Shown piece after piece: positions 1 to 8,690 of a DNA stretch of 64,000 nt (position 1 is the stretch's first letter; each line of letters opens with the position of its first letter). This DNA comes from Bacteroides sp. GTDB lineage: Bacteria; Bacteroidota; Bacteroidia; Bacteroidales; Bacteroidaceae. The notes beneath the pieces were generated by a model. It did no database searches. It saw nothing but the letters and a program-made list of their open reading frames with translations, and was not told the DNA's origin. The position numbers and the translations under genes are program-made. The stretch lies in assembly GCA_021202275.1 (NCBI GenBank), contig JAJQDI010000017.1:1-64000 (forward strand), given 5' to 3'.

Positions 1-30
1 TCAAATGTTAACAATTTATTCCGGACACTA

Positions 31-52
31 GTGCACGACGTGCGTCTCTACA
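31..52. repeat. GC-rich palindromic repeat, copy 1 (partial)
   Basis: Bases 31-52 contain CACGACGTGCGTCTCTAC, one arm plus centre of the palindrome GTAGAGACGCAC-GTGCGTCTCTAC, which recurs at 59036-59062 and 59231-59254. The left arm is degenerate here. The rest of 1-262 shows no gene, only this repeat and the hairpin at 233-255. Confidence 0.55.
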
Positions 53-232
53 GGTGATTAGACTATTTTACATACAAGGAATGATGAAATTCTACTTACT
101 TAGATGAACTATCTGCTTTACACATATCCGGCAGAGGCATCGTTGTTTTGGAATACCGGAATTACAAGTGATGATACGGTATGAGGAAGGTTACACCGGA
201 CGGGAATTGTAGTTCCTGTAGCGTAAAAAGCG

Positions 233-255
233 GGGGCAGTTCAAAGTACTGCCCC
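233..255 (-). terminator. Rho-independent terminator of the salvage cluster
   Basis: GGGGCAGT (233-240) pairs with ACTGCCCC (248-255) around a 7-base loop. Read on the minus strand the stem is followed closely by a run of five T. It sits just after the stop codon of the last minus-strand gene (263) and is a natural end for the 22-kb co-directional cluster. Confidence 0.75.
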
Positions 256-262
256 GGGGAAG

Positions 263-2056
263 TCAGAGATAAGGTTTCAGTGCCTTGCTCCAGATGCGGT
301 ATCCTTCTTCTGTCAGGTGTAGACCGTCGTTGGTGAGTTCTTTTCTAAGGATGTCTGTTCCCGGTTCGGTGAACAGGGGATAGAGATTGACGAAGGTAAT
401 GCCTCGTTGGGCAGCCAGGGCTTCCAGGCGTTGGTTGATCTCGGGAAACTGAGAAGTTTTGCCTGTAAGCCGTTTGTAGCGTTCGAACGATTCGTTGATG
501 GGCAGCAGGCTTTGCAGATAGAGTTGGGTCTCCGGCGATCCGGAGGATATCTTATCCACTACTTGTGTGATCAGGGAAACAATGCTGTCGGTAGAGAGGT
601 CGTGGGAGACATCGTTGGCACCGACCAGCAGGAATAGCTTCTGAGGTTTTCCGGGCAGGATCTGGTAGAGGCGGTCGTAGATACCCAGGGCTTCGTCGCC
701 TGCGATGCCACGGTTGCGTATTCTTTTCTTGCCGAGGCGTTTGCTCCAGTCGCCCCCGCCTTCGGTGAGGCTGTTGCCCAGCATCACGATCTCGTCGGGA
801 CGGATCGGCTCTTCGAGGCGGAATTGCTCTACCCGTTTGTAGTAATGTTCGGTATAGGTACGCGCGGGCGGACAGAGTGCTGCTCCTACCGCGTTGGCAA
901 CGAGTGAACGCAGACGAACGATCTCTCCGCTATCGTCGGGATGTACCCGGTTGGTCAGGAAGATCACAGCTACATCATTGTCCGGATCTACAATGAAAGA
1001 GGTGCCGGTGTATCCGGTGTGTCCGAAGGTATTCGGGCCAAGCAGATCGCCGTTGTTGGAGGCATAGGCGGAGAATACGTCCCATCCGGGGGTGCGTCCG
1101 AACGTTGCTGCACTGCGTGGTACCGTACGCATGGTCTTCACCCCTAAGGGGCTCAGGATGCGTTTGCCGTTGTATTCTCCTTCGTTGAGCAGGGCTGCTG
1201 CCAGTATCGCCAGGTCTTGTACGTCGGAGAAGAGTCCGGCATTGCCTGAGTTTCCTCCATTGAGAATGCGGGCCATCGGGTCATGTACTACCCCGCGCAG
1301 TACGCTGCCGTCTTTCATCTTTTCCGTGGGAGCGGTGCGTTCGAGCAATTCGCCTGTGGGGAAATAGGTGGTGCTTTCCATGCCTAATACGTCGAAAATA
1401 TGCTCTTTGGCAAACTCGTGAAGGGGTTGTCCGCTGATGGTTTCTACTACCCGTTGCAGGGTGACGTAGTTGAGGCAGCTATAAACAAATCCCTGCTGCG
1501 GTTCGTACTGTCGCGGACAGGTAGAGATGTATTCGATCAGTCCGTCCGGAGCGGGTGCTCCGTACTTCTCTGCCACCTCTTCTACGGGAGCGTAGGAAGG
1601 TAGTCCCGAGGTATGCGTCATGATGTCTACGATGCGGATGTCTTTTTTGCGTCCGTCTTCTCCTTCCCATCCCTGGAATCCGGGGATGTAGAGGTTGACC
1701 CGATCGAGCAACCGGAGCTGCCCCCGTTCGATCAGGATCATGGCACTGATGGCGGTGGAGATGGATTTGGTGCAGGAGGCCATATCGAAGATCGTATTCA
1801 CCTCCATCGGTACGGTACGGGGGTATACCTCTTTGTTGCCGTATGCTTTCACATAGGCCAGTTTACCCTGGTGTACAATGCCCAGTACTGCGCCGGGAAT
1901 GTCGCCTTTCTGTATGGCTTGTTCGATGGCTTCGTCTGCGTAGCGCAGGCGGCGGGAGTCTATACCTGCCAGCTCAGGAGCTACCTGTGGCAGAGGTTGA
2001 GCGGTGGCCCCAAGCAGGCAACCGGCCCACAGACAGAGTGTGAGGAGTTTTTTCAT
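263..2056 (-). CDS. Secreted two-domain hydrolase: class C beta-lactamase/AmiE-like plus GDSL esterase
   Basis: 597 residues. A signal peptide (about 1-19, ending ATAQ) is followed by a serine beta-lactamase/transpeptidase fold: SCTK near residue 94 gives the SxxK nucleophile motif, YSC near 193 takes the place of YxN, and HTG near 348 matches the KTG/HTG box. The C-terminal third (about 420-597) is an SGNH/GDSL hydrolase with GNSLTEGG (block I), GIAGD (block II), GAND (block III) and DGLHL (block V). Class-C-fold serine hydrolases accompany MurNAc salvage genes in Bacillus subtilis, where AmiE (YbbE) is an N-acetylmuramoyl-L-alanine amidase. An AmiE-like or esterase role on cell-wall fragments is therefore plausible here, but it is inferred from context. 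It is the last gene of the minus-strand cluster, 363 bases after murQ. Confidence 0.75.
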   Translation of the reverse strand: MKKLLTLCLWAGCLLGATAQPLPQVAPELAGIDSRRLRYADEAIEQAIQKGDIPGAVLGIVHQGKLAYVKAYGNKEVYPRTVPMEVNTIFDMASCTKSISTAISAMILIERGQLRLLDRVNLYIPGFQGWEGEDGRKKDIRIVDIMTHTSGLPSYAPVEEVAEKYGAPAPDGLIEYISTCPRQYEPQQGFVYSCLNYVTLQRVVETISGQPLHEFAKEHIFDVLGMESTTYFPTGELLERTAPTEKMKDGSVLRGVVHDPMARILNGGNSGNAGLFSDVQDLAILAAALLNEGEYNGKRILSPLGVKTMRTVPRSAATFGRTPGWDVFSAYASNNGDLLGPNTFGHTGYTGTSFIVDPDNDVAVIFLTNRVHPDDSGEIVRLRSLVANAVGAALCPPARTYTEHYYKRVEQFRLEEPIRPDEIVMLGNSLTEGGGDWSKRLGKKRIRNRGIAGDEALGIYDRLYQILPGKPQKLFLLVGANDVSHDLSTDSIVSLITQVVDKISSGSPETQLYLQSLLPINESFERYKRLTGKTSQFPEINQRLEALAAQRGITFVNLYPLFTEPGTDILRKELTNDGLHLTEEGYRIWSKALKPYL

Positions 2057-2109
2057 GACTATTTGATTTTGTTTAATTTTTGTTTTCTTCCTTTCTTTAC
2101 TCCGGTGAT

Positions 2110-2300
2110 TTCTTCATTTCTTTGCTCCGCCAAAGAAACGAAGCAAAGAAAGGCGGCGCCTGGTCTCTTCGCTACTCCGTTTGCTGTACGCCGACGAGAA
2201 GGAAAAACTCGCTTCGCTCAGACAGATCCTGCTCTGTTGTCGGCTTACAACAAACTCCGTTTGACGCTGCGAGACCAAAGGCGACCCAACGCCTGTTCCA
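2110..2300. repeat. Probable interspersed intergenic repeat with inverted arms
   Basis: Between the hydrolase and murQ. TTTCTTTGCT (2117-2126) is inverted as AGCAAAGAAA (2142-2151), followed by a GC-rich stretch rich in short repeats (GCTTCGCTC, GACGCTGCGAGACC). Long open frames occur here on both strands but none has a ribosome-binding context or recognisable domain. I read it as repeat DNA, not a gene. Copy number elsewhere in the genome cannot be seen. Confidence 0.35.
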
Positions 2301-2375
2301 GGCGTGTTGCGGATGGTTGTGACCGCAATTGATCCCGTTGACTATTGATTGAATCATTAAGATGTATGTGCATTT

Positions 2376-2418
2376 TCAATCGTACATCGTACATCGTAAA
2401 TCAGTCAATCGTAAATCC
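2376..2418. repeat. GTACATCGTAAATC short-unit repeat cluster
   Basis: Contains AATCGTACATCGTACATC followed by GTAAATCAGTCAATCGTAAATCC. The same 10-14 base unit, in either orientation, recurs at 3238-3310, 3394-3420, 4268-4306 and inside the dehydrogenase gene at 7590-7626. Confidence 0.6.
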
Positions 2419-2419
2419 T

Positions 2420-3232
2420 TTATCCTTTATAGTTTTCTACTGCTTTCTTTACGGAGCCGTGCATCAGGAGCAGGGCCCGGGCGGTTTCGTAGTCGAGTCC
2501 CAGTTCTTCTATGATCATGCGCGTGCCACGGTCTACGAGTTTCGCGTTGCTGAGTTGCATGTTTACCATCTTGTTGCCTTTTACACGACCCAGCTGGATC
2601 ATTACGGAGGTGGTGATCATGTTGAGGATCATTTTCTGTCCGGTACCTGATTTCATGCGGGAACTGCCGGTTACGTATTCCGGACCTACGATCATCTCGA
2701 TGGGGATCTCACAGGCTTCTGCCATGGGCGAGTCGGGATTGCTGGTGATGCAGCCGGTGAGTATGCCGTGCGAGCGGGCGGCTTTCAATGCGCCGATCAC
2801 GTAGGGGGTGGTGCCCGACGCGGCGATACCGATCACGGTGTCTTTCTCGTTGATACCATGTTCCTGTAACTCTTCCCAACCGCGCTCGGTGTTGTCTTCT
2901 GCTTTTTCCACGGGGTTGCGCAGGGCGGTGTCTCCTCCGGCGATCAGACCGATGACTAAAGTAGGAGGCATACCAAAGGTTGGCGGGATCTCCGACGCGT
3001 CCAATACACCTAAGCGGCCGCTGGTGCCGGCACCCATGTAGAAGATACGTCCGCCCTGCTTCATGCGGGGTACGATCTGTGTGACTAATTTCTCGATCTG
3101 TGGGATGGCTTTCTCTACGGCCAGTGCCACTTTCTGATCTTCACGGTTGATGTCTTCGAGGATTTCCCGAACGGATTTTTTTTCCAGGTCGTTGTAGAGC
3201 GAAGGTTGCTCTGAGATTTTTATAAAACCCAT
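2420..3232 (-). CDS. murQ: N-acetylmuramic acid 6-phosphate etherase MurQ
   Basis: 270 residues, a full-length SIS-domain etherase. It splits MurNAc-6-phosphate into GlcNAc-6-phosphate and D-lactate in the cytoplasm, the committing step of MurNAc recycling. The sugar-isomerase signature is clear: GAGTSGRLGVLDASE (about 68-82), the glycine-rich GGDTALRNPVE segment, AASGTTPY (about 131-138) and TGSSRMKSGTGQK (about 189-201). The gene follows murK and murT on the same strand, the murTKQ order described for Tannerella forsythia. The 197-base gap to murK is filled with short GATTTACGAT repeats. Confidence 0.96.
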   Translation of the reverse strand: MGFIKISEQPSLYNDLEKKSVREILEDINREDQKVALAVEKAIPQIEKLVTQIVPRMKQGGRIFYMGAGTSGRLGVLDASEIPPTFGMPPTLVIGLIAGGDTALRNPVEKAEDNTERGWEELQEHGINEKDTVIGIAASGTTPYVIGALKAARSHGILTGCITSNPDSPMAEACEIPIEMIVGPEYVTGSSRMKSGTGQKMILNMITTSVMIQLGRVKGNKMVNMQLSNAKLVDRGTRMIIEELGLDYETARALLLMHGSVKKAVENYKG

Positions 3233-3237
3233 AAAGA

Positions 3238-3310
3238 TATTTACGATTTTACGATTTACGATTGATATTACTCTTTTTTACGATTTACCGATTTACTAAG
3301 TTACTGATTG
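3238..3310. repeat. GATTTACGAT repeat cluster, murK-murQ gap (part 1)
   Basis: TTTACGATTTTACGATTTACG and later copies (TTTACGATTTACCGATTTACT) lie immediately upstream of murQ. A second block, AATCGTAAATCGTCAAATC followed by GTAAAT, lies at 3394-3420 just after the murK stop. The spacer between them is AT-rich with no gene. Confidence 0.6.
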
Positions 3311-3429
3311 AAAGTTTGACAAGAAGTATTTCTATACATATGTAGAAAATATGAAATACAATTTTTGTTCTCTTTATAGTTATCTATGTAACTTCAATCG
3401 TAAATCGTCAAATCGTAAATAATCAGTTA

Positions 3430-4266
3430 TCACGCGTGATAACTGATCAGTCCTTCCATCGGACTTTGTATGATGTTGCCTACCTGTATATCCAGTTCCT
3501 GAGCTATCTCTTTGAGCAATTCCTGGCAGTGATAGGCTACCGAACCGATGAAGTGTACTTTGTGATTGCGGTAGTCGTACTGCATCACGTTGCGTACCAG
3601 GAAGCTACGGAAACTCCGTGCTACGAGGTCACGTACGGTGGGTTCGCTGATGTTCTCTAACAGGAAGGGCGAGAGGCTGGCCAGAAATCTGTTGGGGAAG
3701 GGCTGGCGGTAGACACGGTCGATGATCTCTGCCGGGGTGAGATTGTAGCTTGTCAGGAACTTCTCTTTCAGTTCCGGGGTCATCTGGTTTTTCAGCAGAT
3801 CGCCTACGAGCAGTTTGCCCAGTACGGCACCGCTTCCTTCATCGCCCAGGATGTAGCCCAGCGGAGAGACATTGTCTGTGATCTTTTCGCCGTCGTAGAA
3901 GCAGGAGTTGGACCCTGTACCCAGGATACAGGCGATACCGGCCTCGTGACCACATAGCCCGCGGGCAGCGGCCAGCATGTCGGTACTTACCTCAATGGTA
4001 TCCTCTATCTGCAGGTGGCTGGCAATGGCCCGGCGCACCATCTCTATCTTATCCGGAAAGCCACAGCCCGCGCCATAGAAGTAGACGGCACTGAACTTAT
4101 CCGTTTGTAGCTGAGGCAACAGGGCGGTAGCAATTTCCTGACTGATCTCCTCTTCCGACTGGAAAAATGGGTTGGTTCCTTTGGTATAGATGCGACGTAC
4201 CGGATTGCCGTTTTGCAACAGGCACCAATCTGTTTTTGTAGAACCACTGTCTGCTATTAGTCTCAT
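3430..4266 (-). CDS. murK: MurNAc/GlcNAc kinase MurK (BadF/BadG/ROK-like ATPase family)
   Basis: 278 residues. N-terminal phosphate-binding loop DSGSTKTDW (residues 6-14) with the expected Asp, then GAGC (about 66-69), the ATP-binding GTGSNSCFYDG (about 117-127) and LGDEGSGAVLGK (about 141-152). The family phosphorylates N-acetylmuramic acid and N-acetylglucosamine with ATP; in Tannerella forsythia the enzyme beside murT and murQ is MurK. Its product is the MurQ substrate. It lies between murT (240 bases upstream) and murQ. A paralogue with an altered loop is encoded at 37161-38009. Confidence 0.92.
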   Translation of the reverse strand: MRLIADSGSTKTDWCLLQNGNPVRRIYTKGTNPFFQSEEEISQEIATALLPQLQTDKFSAVYFYGAGCGFPDKIEMVRRAIASHLQIEDTIEVSTDMLAAARGLCGHEAGIACILGTGSNSCFYDGEKITDNVSPLGYILGDEGSGAVLGKLLVGDLLKNQMTPELKEKFLTSYNLTPAEIIDRVYRQPFPNRFLASLSPFLLENISEPTVRDLVARSFRSFLVRNVMQYDYRNHKVHFIGSVAYHCQELLKEIAQELDIQVGNIIQSPMEGLISYHA

Positions 4267-4306
4267 ATTTCTATATTTACGATTTACGAATTCACGATGT
4301 ACGATT
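4267..4306. repeat. GATTTACGAT repeat cluster upstream of murK
   Basis: ATTTACGATTTACGAATTC followed by ACGATGTACGATTGAG, the same degenerate unit as in the other gaps. The rest of the 240-base murT-murK spacer (4307-4506) shows nothing recognisable. Confidence 0.55.
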
Positions 4307-4506
4307 GAGATGGCTCCGAAACATTTCCTCTGTTGCGATCCTTGGGTATAGGATGCAAAGTAATCTTTTCGTTTGCGGATAGAATCTACCTGATCTTAAC
4401 TGCTCTGTGTTCTCTATCGGCGAACTTGCGGTTCAGATCTCATGGATACTCTTTCCCGGGCACTATCCATCGTACATCCTTGTTCAACCTTTGCTTGTAA
4501 TTCTTT

Positions 4507-5673
4507 TTATATTTTAATGTATATCTTTTTCTTATACAGTACATATCCGACACACCAGTTGAGGGTGACGAAGATCAGCGCGTAGGCCAGTGATCCGGCG
4601 TAGTCTCCAAACAACGGTTGCAGTACTACGCGATAGACATAGGCGTGTATGCTGATGAGACCGTCTTCGTAGGGGAAGCAGATGTTGCCGAAAAGAATGG
4701 CCAGCACCGCGCCCTGTACATACATGAACAGGGGGTTGATGCCGAATGCTTCGAAGAAGCGGCTCCACCTTTTGTATCCTTTCACGTCGATGATCCATAC
4801 CAGGAGTGCCAGGAAGCTGGAACCCAATCCGCAGGTAACTAACGCGTAGGTGGGAGACCAGATCTTTTTGTTGATGGGGCATCCGTAACTCAGCAGGAAT
4901 CCGGCGAAGGTAAGTATGGTACCCAACAGAAAGAGACGCTGTATCTTGTCGCTAATGTCTTTGACCTCAAGCAACATCTTACCCGCGCAGAAGCCAATGA
5001 GTACATGGGCTATGGAAGGGATGGTGCTGAGCAGCCCTTCGGGGTCTATGCCATTGTCTTTATACATGTGGTTGACACCCAGTATGGCGCGATCTACCAT
5101 GGACAATATGTTGGTTTCGTTATACGCAAATCCGTTTCCCGTAAAGAGCAGGATGGCGTATCCGGCCAATAGCGAGAAGATCAGGTAGGGGATGTGTCTG
5201 TGCTTCATGGTGAGGGCAATGAGGGCAGTGGCACCGTAGCAAAGTGCCAGGCGTTGCATCACCCCCAGGATGCGGATGCGGTCGAAATTCCAGGCTGCCT
5301 GCCCCAGTCGGGAGAAGAAAGAGAGTTCTTCCCCGGCGAGCGCGTTCCAGGTACGGCAGAACAGCGAGAACCAGGCGATACCCAGACCAATCGCAAAGAT
5401 CACTACGGTGCGTTTGAGGATCTTGAGGCCGGCACTGGTGCTGAATGTAAACTCGTACTTACGCAGGGAGATGTAGGTTGAGATACCCATGATGAACATG
5501 AAGAAAGGGAAGACCAGGTCGGTGGGGGTGAGACCGTTCCAGGCCGCATGGCCCAGAGGGGCATACACCTTGCTCCATGTACCGGGGTTGTTGACCAGGA
5601 TCATCCCGGCAATGGTGATGCCCCGGAGCACATCCAGAGCCAGCAAGCGTTGGTTTGAGGTTTTACTTTTCAT
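4507..5673 (-). CDS. murT: Inner-membrane MurNAc transporter MurT (COG4299/DUF5009 family)
   Basis: 388 residues, polytopic with roughly ten or more hydrophobic segments. The N-terminus carries the family hallmark RLLALDVLRGITIAGMILVN (about 8-27) and TPTDLVFPFFMFIMG (about 49-63). The family resembles the heparan-alpha-glucosaminide N-acetyltransferase membrane domain, and databases usually label it that way. In Tannerella forsythia the member next to murK and murQ was shown to take up MurNAc, so transport is the better call here. Its ATG overlaps the TGA of the preceding dehydrogenase gene (ATGA), which suggests translational coupling of D-lactate oxidation and MurNAc uptake. Confidence 0.85.
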   Translation of the reverse strand: MKSKTSNQRLLALDVLRGITIAGMILVNNPGTWSKVYAPLGHAAWNGLTPTDLVFPFFMFIMGISTYISLRKYEFTFSTSAGLKILKRTVVIFAIGLGIAWFSLFCRTWNALAGEELSFFSRLGQAAWNFDRIRILGVMQRLALCYGATALIALTMKHRHIPYLIFSLLAGYAILLFTGNGFAYNETNILSMVDRAILGVNHMYKDNGIDPEGLLSTIPSIAHVLIGFCAGKMLLEVKDISDKIQRLFLLGTILTFAGFLLSYGCPINKKIWSPTYALVTCGLGSSFLALLVWIIDVKGYKRWSRFFEAFGINPLFMYVQGAVLAILFGNICFPYEDGLISIHAYVYRVVLQPLFGDYAGSLAYALIFVTLNWCVGYVLYKKKIYIKI

Positions 5674-8666
5674 ATCTGTTGTGTGTTAAGTGACTGTGTA
5701 TTCTCTTTCGTGGTTTCCGGGGTTGACTCTTTGCGGCGTGTACACTTGTTTACCAGGTACACGATAGAGACATACGGAATACCGGTATGTTCCGAGAGTC
5801 CGATCTCACAGGTGCGGCTGTTGGAATATCCGGTACGGATACCGTGTTGCTCTATCTGAGGTTTCAGCTTGCGCAGCGCATAGCTGTTGAGTTCGGGATG
5901 GGTGAATCCTTTGTCGCCCGCGAATCCGCAGCACCCCACCTCTTCGGGGATGACCACGCGGGTGGAGCACAGGCTTGCCAGAGACTGTATAGTACCTGCC
6001 AGCCCCATCTTCTTCATGGAGCAGGTGATGTGGATAGCTACCGGACGTTGGGTAGGGATAAACTCCAGCTTATCGCGCAGGAAGGTATAGATGAACTCTG
6101 CCGGTTCGTAAAGTTTCATCTTTCCGATCGTGTGCCGCATCCGGTGCAGACAGGGGCTCTGGTCGCACAGTACCGGATACCTGCCTTGTCCGCTGGCCTG
6201 GTACAGGGCCTCTTCCAGTTCTGCCGCTTTGCGGTCTGCGATGTCTGTCATTCCTTTGCTTTCCCAGATGGTGCCGCAGCAGAGGCTGTCCATCCGCGGA
6301 GGGAAGATCACCTCGTAGCCCGCTTTGTGCAGCAGGGCGATCATCTGGTTGACTAAGGGAAGTTCTTCCGGCGATTTCCGGGCCAGTCCCATGGTCTGGT
6401 TGATGCAGCTGGGGAAATAGACTACTTTCAGCGAAGTTTCGCCGGGTATGGTTTGTTTCCGGATCTTCCCGGGTATGTGGTAGGCTTTCGGCAGATAAGG
6501 TGTCCATTGCGGCAGACCCAGACCTTTGTGCAGTCTGCGGGTGATACCGCTCATCAGTGAAGTGCCCAGTACCGTGTGCGCCGTGTGGGCTAAGGTAAGT
6601 ACCGGACGGAGCATGCTTTTGACGCCGGAGAGGTGGCGGGCCGTCCAGTCTCCCACTTTGTAGCCTGTACTTCCGGCGGGGAATTGTGCCTGACGCAGAT
6701 CGTGTGTCAGATCGCCTGTGTTGATGCTCATGGGACAGCTGGTGGAACAAAGCCCGTCGCCCGCGCAGGTCTGATCGCCGGGGTAGCTGTGTTGTTTTTC
6801 TAATAGAGCCAGTCGTTCCGGATCGCTGCCCTCCTGGCGGAGGCGGGAGATCTCGCGTTGTACCACGATGCGTTGACGCGAGGAGAGGGTGAATCCGCAG
6901 GAGAGGCAATTTACCTCACAGAATCCGCATTCGATGCAGCGGTCTACCCGTGGGTGGGTCAGTGGCAGTGGCTTGAAATGGCTGATGTGGCAGGTGGGGT
7001 CGTCGTTGAAGATCACCCCGGGATTGAGCAGGTTTTGCGGATCGAACAAGGTTTTCACCGCTTTCATCGCTTCGAAAGCCTCTGCCCCCCATTCGTATTT
7101 CACGTAAGGGGCCATGTTGCGACCTGTACCGTGTTCAGCTTTGAGCGATCCGTCGTAGGTATCTACTACCAATGTCTTTACCTCCTCCATCAGCTGTTCG
7201 TAGCGTTTCACTTCGGCCTCTGTGCCAAAAGACTGGTTGAGGATGAAGTGGTAGTTCCCTTCCAGCGCATGACCGTAGATGCAGGCATCGTGGTAGCCGT
7301 GGCGGGCCAGGAGTTGTTGCAACTCTGCCGTGGCTTCCGGCAGGTGCTCTACCGGGAAAGCTACATCTTCAATCAGGCAGGTAGTACCTAAAGGGCGGGT
7401 ACCACCTACGGAAGGAAATATGCCCGAACGGATGGCCCAGTATGCGGAGCATTCTTCTTCTTTGTCGGTGAAGGCTACCGGAGTATAGGTATCGAAATTC
7501 CGTAGCAACTTTTTGATCGCTTCGATGTTTGAGCGGAGTTGCTCCCGGCTGTCTGCCTTGGTCTCGGTGAGTACGGCGGTGAGACCGGGAGATTTACGAT
7601 GTACGGATTTACGATGTACGATTTTTGTTTCCTCTGTTGACGCGGCTTTACCAGCTGATCCGGGTTTGTGGCCGGAGGCGGATTGGATGAAATCTGTGGC
7701 GATCGGGTCACTTACGGAGGCGAGTGATTTGCTGTCGAGCAGTTCGGCGCCCCTGACGATCCACTCTCCCTGAGGGTCTTTCAACTCTTTCATCGCCTGT
7801 ACGGCCCGGCAGGCTTCCCGCAGATCGCTGAAGTAGAGCATGGCACTGGCTTTGTAGGGATAGTCGTATTCGGTGAGCATGGTGACTTCCGAGAGGAAAG
7901 CCAGGGTCCCTTCTGAGCCCACCATCAGGTGCGTGATGATATCGAACGGGTCGTCGTACAGGAGGAAGGGCAACAGGTTGAGCCCGGTTACGTTCTTGAT
8001 GGAATACTTGTGACGGATGCGTTCGGCCAGAGTGGTATTCTCCCGGATACGGTTGCGTAGGGAGAGGATCTCTTCGATGAAACCGGGCTTTTTCCGCATG
8101 AACTCTGCGCGGCTTTTTTCGTTGCCGGTATCCAGCGGCGTGCCGTCGGGCAGTACGATACGTACCGACAGCAACATGCGGTCGCTGTTGGCATGGGTAC
8201 CACAGTTCATTCCCGAAGCGTTGTTCATCACGATGCCTCCTACCATGGCACTCTTGACCGAGGCGGGGTCGGGAGCAAACTTCCTGCCGTAGGGGCGCAG
8301 GATCTCGTTGACCCGCTGGCCGATGATACCCGGTTGCAGTCTGATCACGGTATGGTCTTCAGAGAGTGTATACGATTCCCAGTTCTTTCCGGCGATCACT
8401 AAGATAGAGTCGCTGATGGACTGCCCCGACAGGCTGGTGCCCGCGGCGCGGAATGTGACAGGCAGACCCAGGCGGTGGGTTGCCTGCAACAGCCGGCTTA
8501 CTTCGGTTTCGTGTGCCGAACGCACTACGACGCGGGGGATGAGCCGGTAGAATCCGGCATCGGTGCCCCAGGCAAGCCGTCGCAACTCGTCGGTATAGAT
8601 CCGGTCGGCAGGGATAAACCACCCGATCTCTTGCAGGAATTTGTTGTATCTGCTCTCTGTATCCAC
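5670..8666 (-). CDS. Large FAD/Fe-S oxidoreductase, probable D-lactate dehydrogenase
   Basis: 998 residues. Order of domains: FAD_binding_4 (about 40-250, with the TFRAAGTSLSGQS segment), FAD-oxidase C-terminal domain (about 250-560), 4Fe-4S ferredoxin region with CIECGFCEVNC near 590 and CAGDGLCSTSCP near 637, then two cysteine-rich CCG modules (LCCG near 800, GCCG near 918). This is the layout of the GlcD/Dld-II group that oxidises D-2-hydroxyacids to keto acids. MurQ releases D-lactate and the gene overlaps murT by 4 bases, so D-lactate is the likely substrate; glycolate or 2-hydroxyglutarate cannot be excluded. Residues of about 325-362 look like an insertion and include KIVHRKSVHRKS, encoded by the short repeat at 7590-7626. 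Confidence 0.82.
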   Translation of the reverse strand: MDTESRYNKFLQEIGWFIPADRIYTDELRRLAWGTDAGFYRLIPRVVVRSAHETEVSRLLQATHRLGLPVTFRAAGTSLSGQSISDSILVIAGKNWESYTLSEDHTVIRLQPGIIGQRVNEILRPYGRKFAPDPASVKSAMVGGIVMNNASGMNCGTHANSDRMLLSVRIVLPDGTPLDTGNEKSRAEFMRKKPGFIEEILSLRNRIRENTTLAERIRHKYSIKNVTGLNLLPFLLYDDPFDIITHLMVGSEGTLAFLSEVTMLTEYDYPYKASAMLYFSDLREACRAVQAMKELKDPQGEWIVRGAELLDSKSLASVSDPIATDFIQSASGHKPGSAGKAASTEETKIVHRKSVHRKSPGLTAVLTETKADSREQLRSNIEAIKKLLRNFDTYTPVAFTDKEEECSAYWAIRSGIFPSVGGTRPLGTTCLIEDVAFPVEHLPEATAELQQLLARHGYHDACIYGHALEGNYHFILNQSFGTEAEVKRYEQLMEEVKTLVVDTYDGSLKAEHGTGRNMAPYVKYEWGAEAFEAMKAVKTLFDPQNLLNPGVIFNDDPTCHISHFKPLPLTHPRVDRCIECGFCEVNCLSCGFTLSSRQRIVVQREISRLRQEGSDPERLALLEKQHSYPGDQTCAGDGLCSTSCPMSINTGDLTHDLRQAQFPAGSTGYKVGDWTARHLSGVKSMLRPVLTLAHTAHTVLGTSLMSGITRRLHKGLGLPQWTPYLPKAYHIPGKIRKQTIPGETSLKVVYFPSCINQTMGLARKSPEELPLVNQMIALLHKAGYEVIFPPRMDSLCCGTIWESKGMTDIADRKAAELEEALYQASGQGRYPVLCDQSPCLHRMRHTIGKMKLYEPAEFIYTFLRDKLEFIPTQRPVAIHITCSMKKMGLAGTIQSLASLCSTRVVIPEEVGCCGFAGDKGFTHPELNSYALRKLKPQIEQHGIRTGYSNSRTCEIGLSEHTGIPYVSIVYLVNKCTRRKESTPETTKENTQSLNTQQI
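7590..7626. repeat. Short GTACATCGTAAATC repeat inside the dehydrogenase coding region
   Basis: GATTTACGATGTACG occurs twice in tandem here, in frame with the gene, and encodes the duplicated peptide VHRKS-VHRKS on the minus strand. The same unit is found in four intergenic spots between 2376 and 4306. Confidence 0.7.
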
Positions 8667-8690
8667 GTATGATAGGTTCTGAAACAGGGG

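Noticed and set aside
1613..2332. 239-codon open frame running through the hydrolase start and the 2.1-2.3 kb gap
   Set aside because: It overlaps the signal peptide coding region in antisense and ends in repeat-like DNA; no recognisable protein.
3238..3426. CRISPR array from the repeated GATTTACGAT units
   Set aside because: Units are short, irregularly spaced, in both orientations and without unique spacers of constant length.
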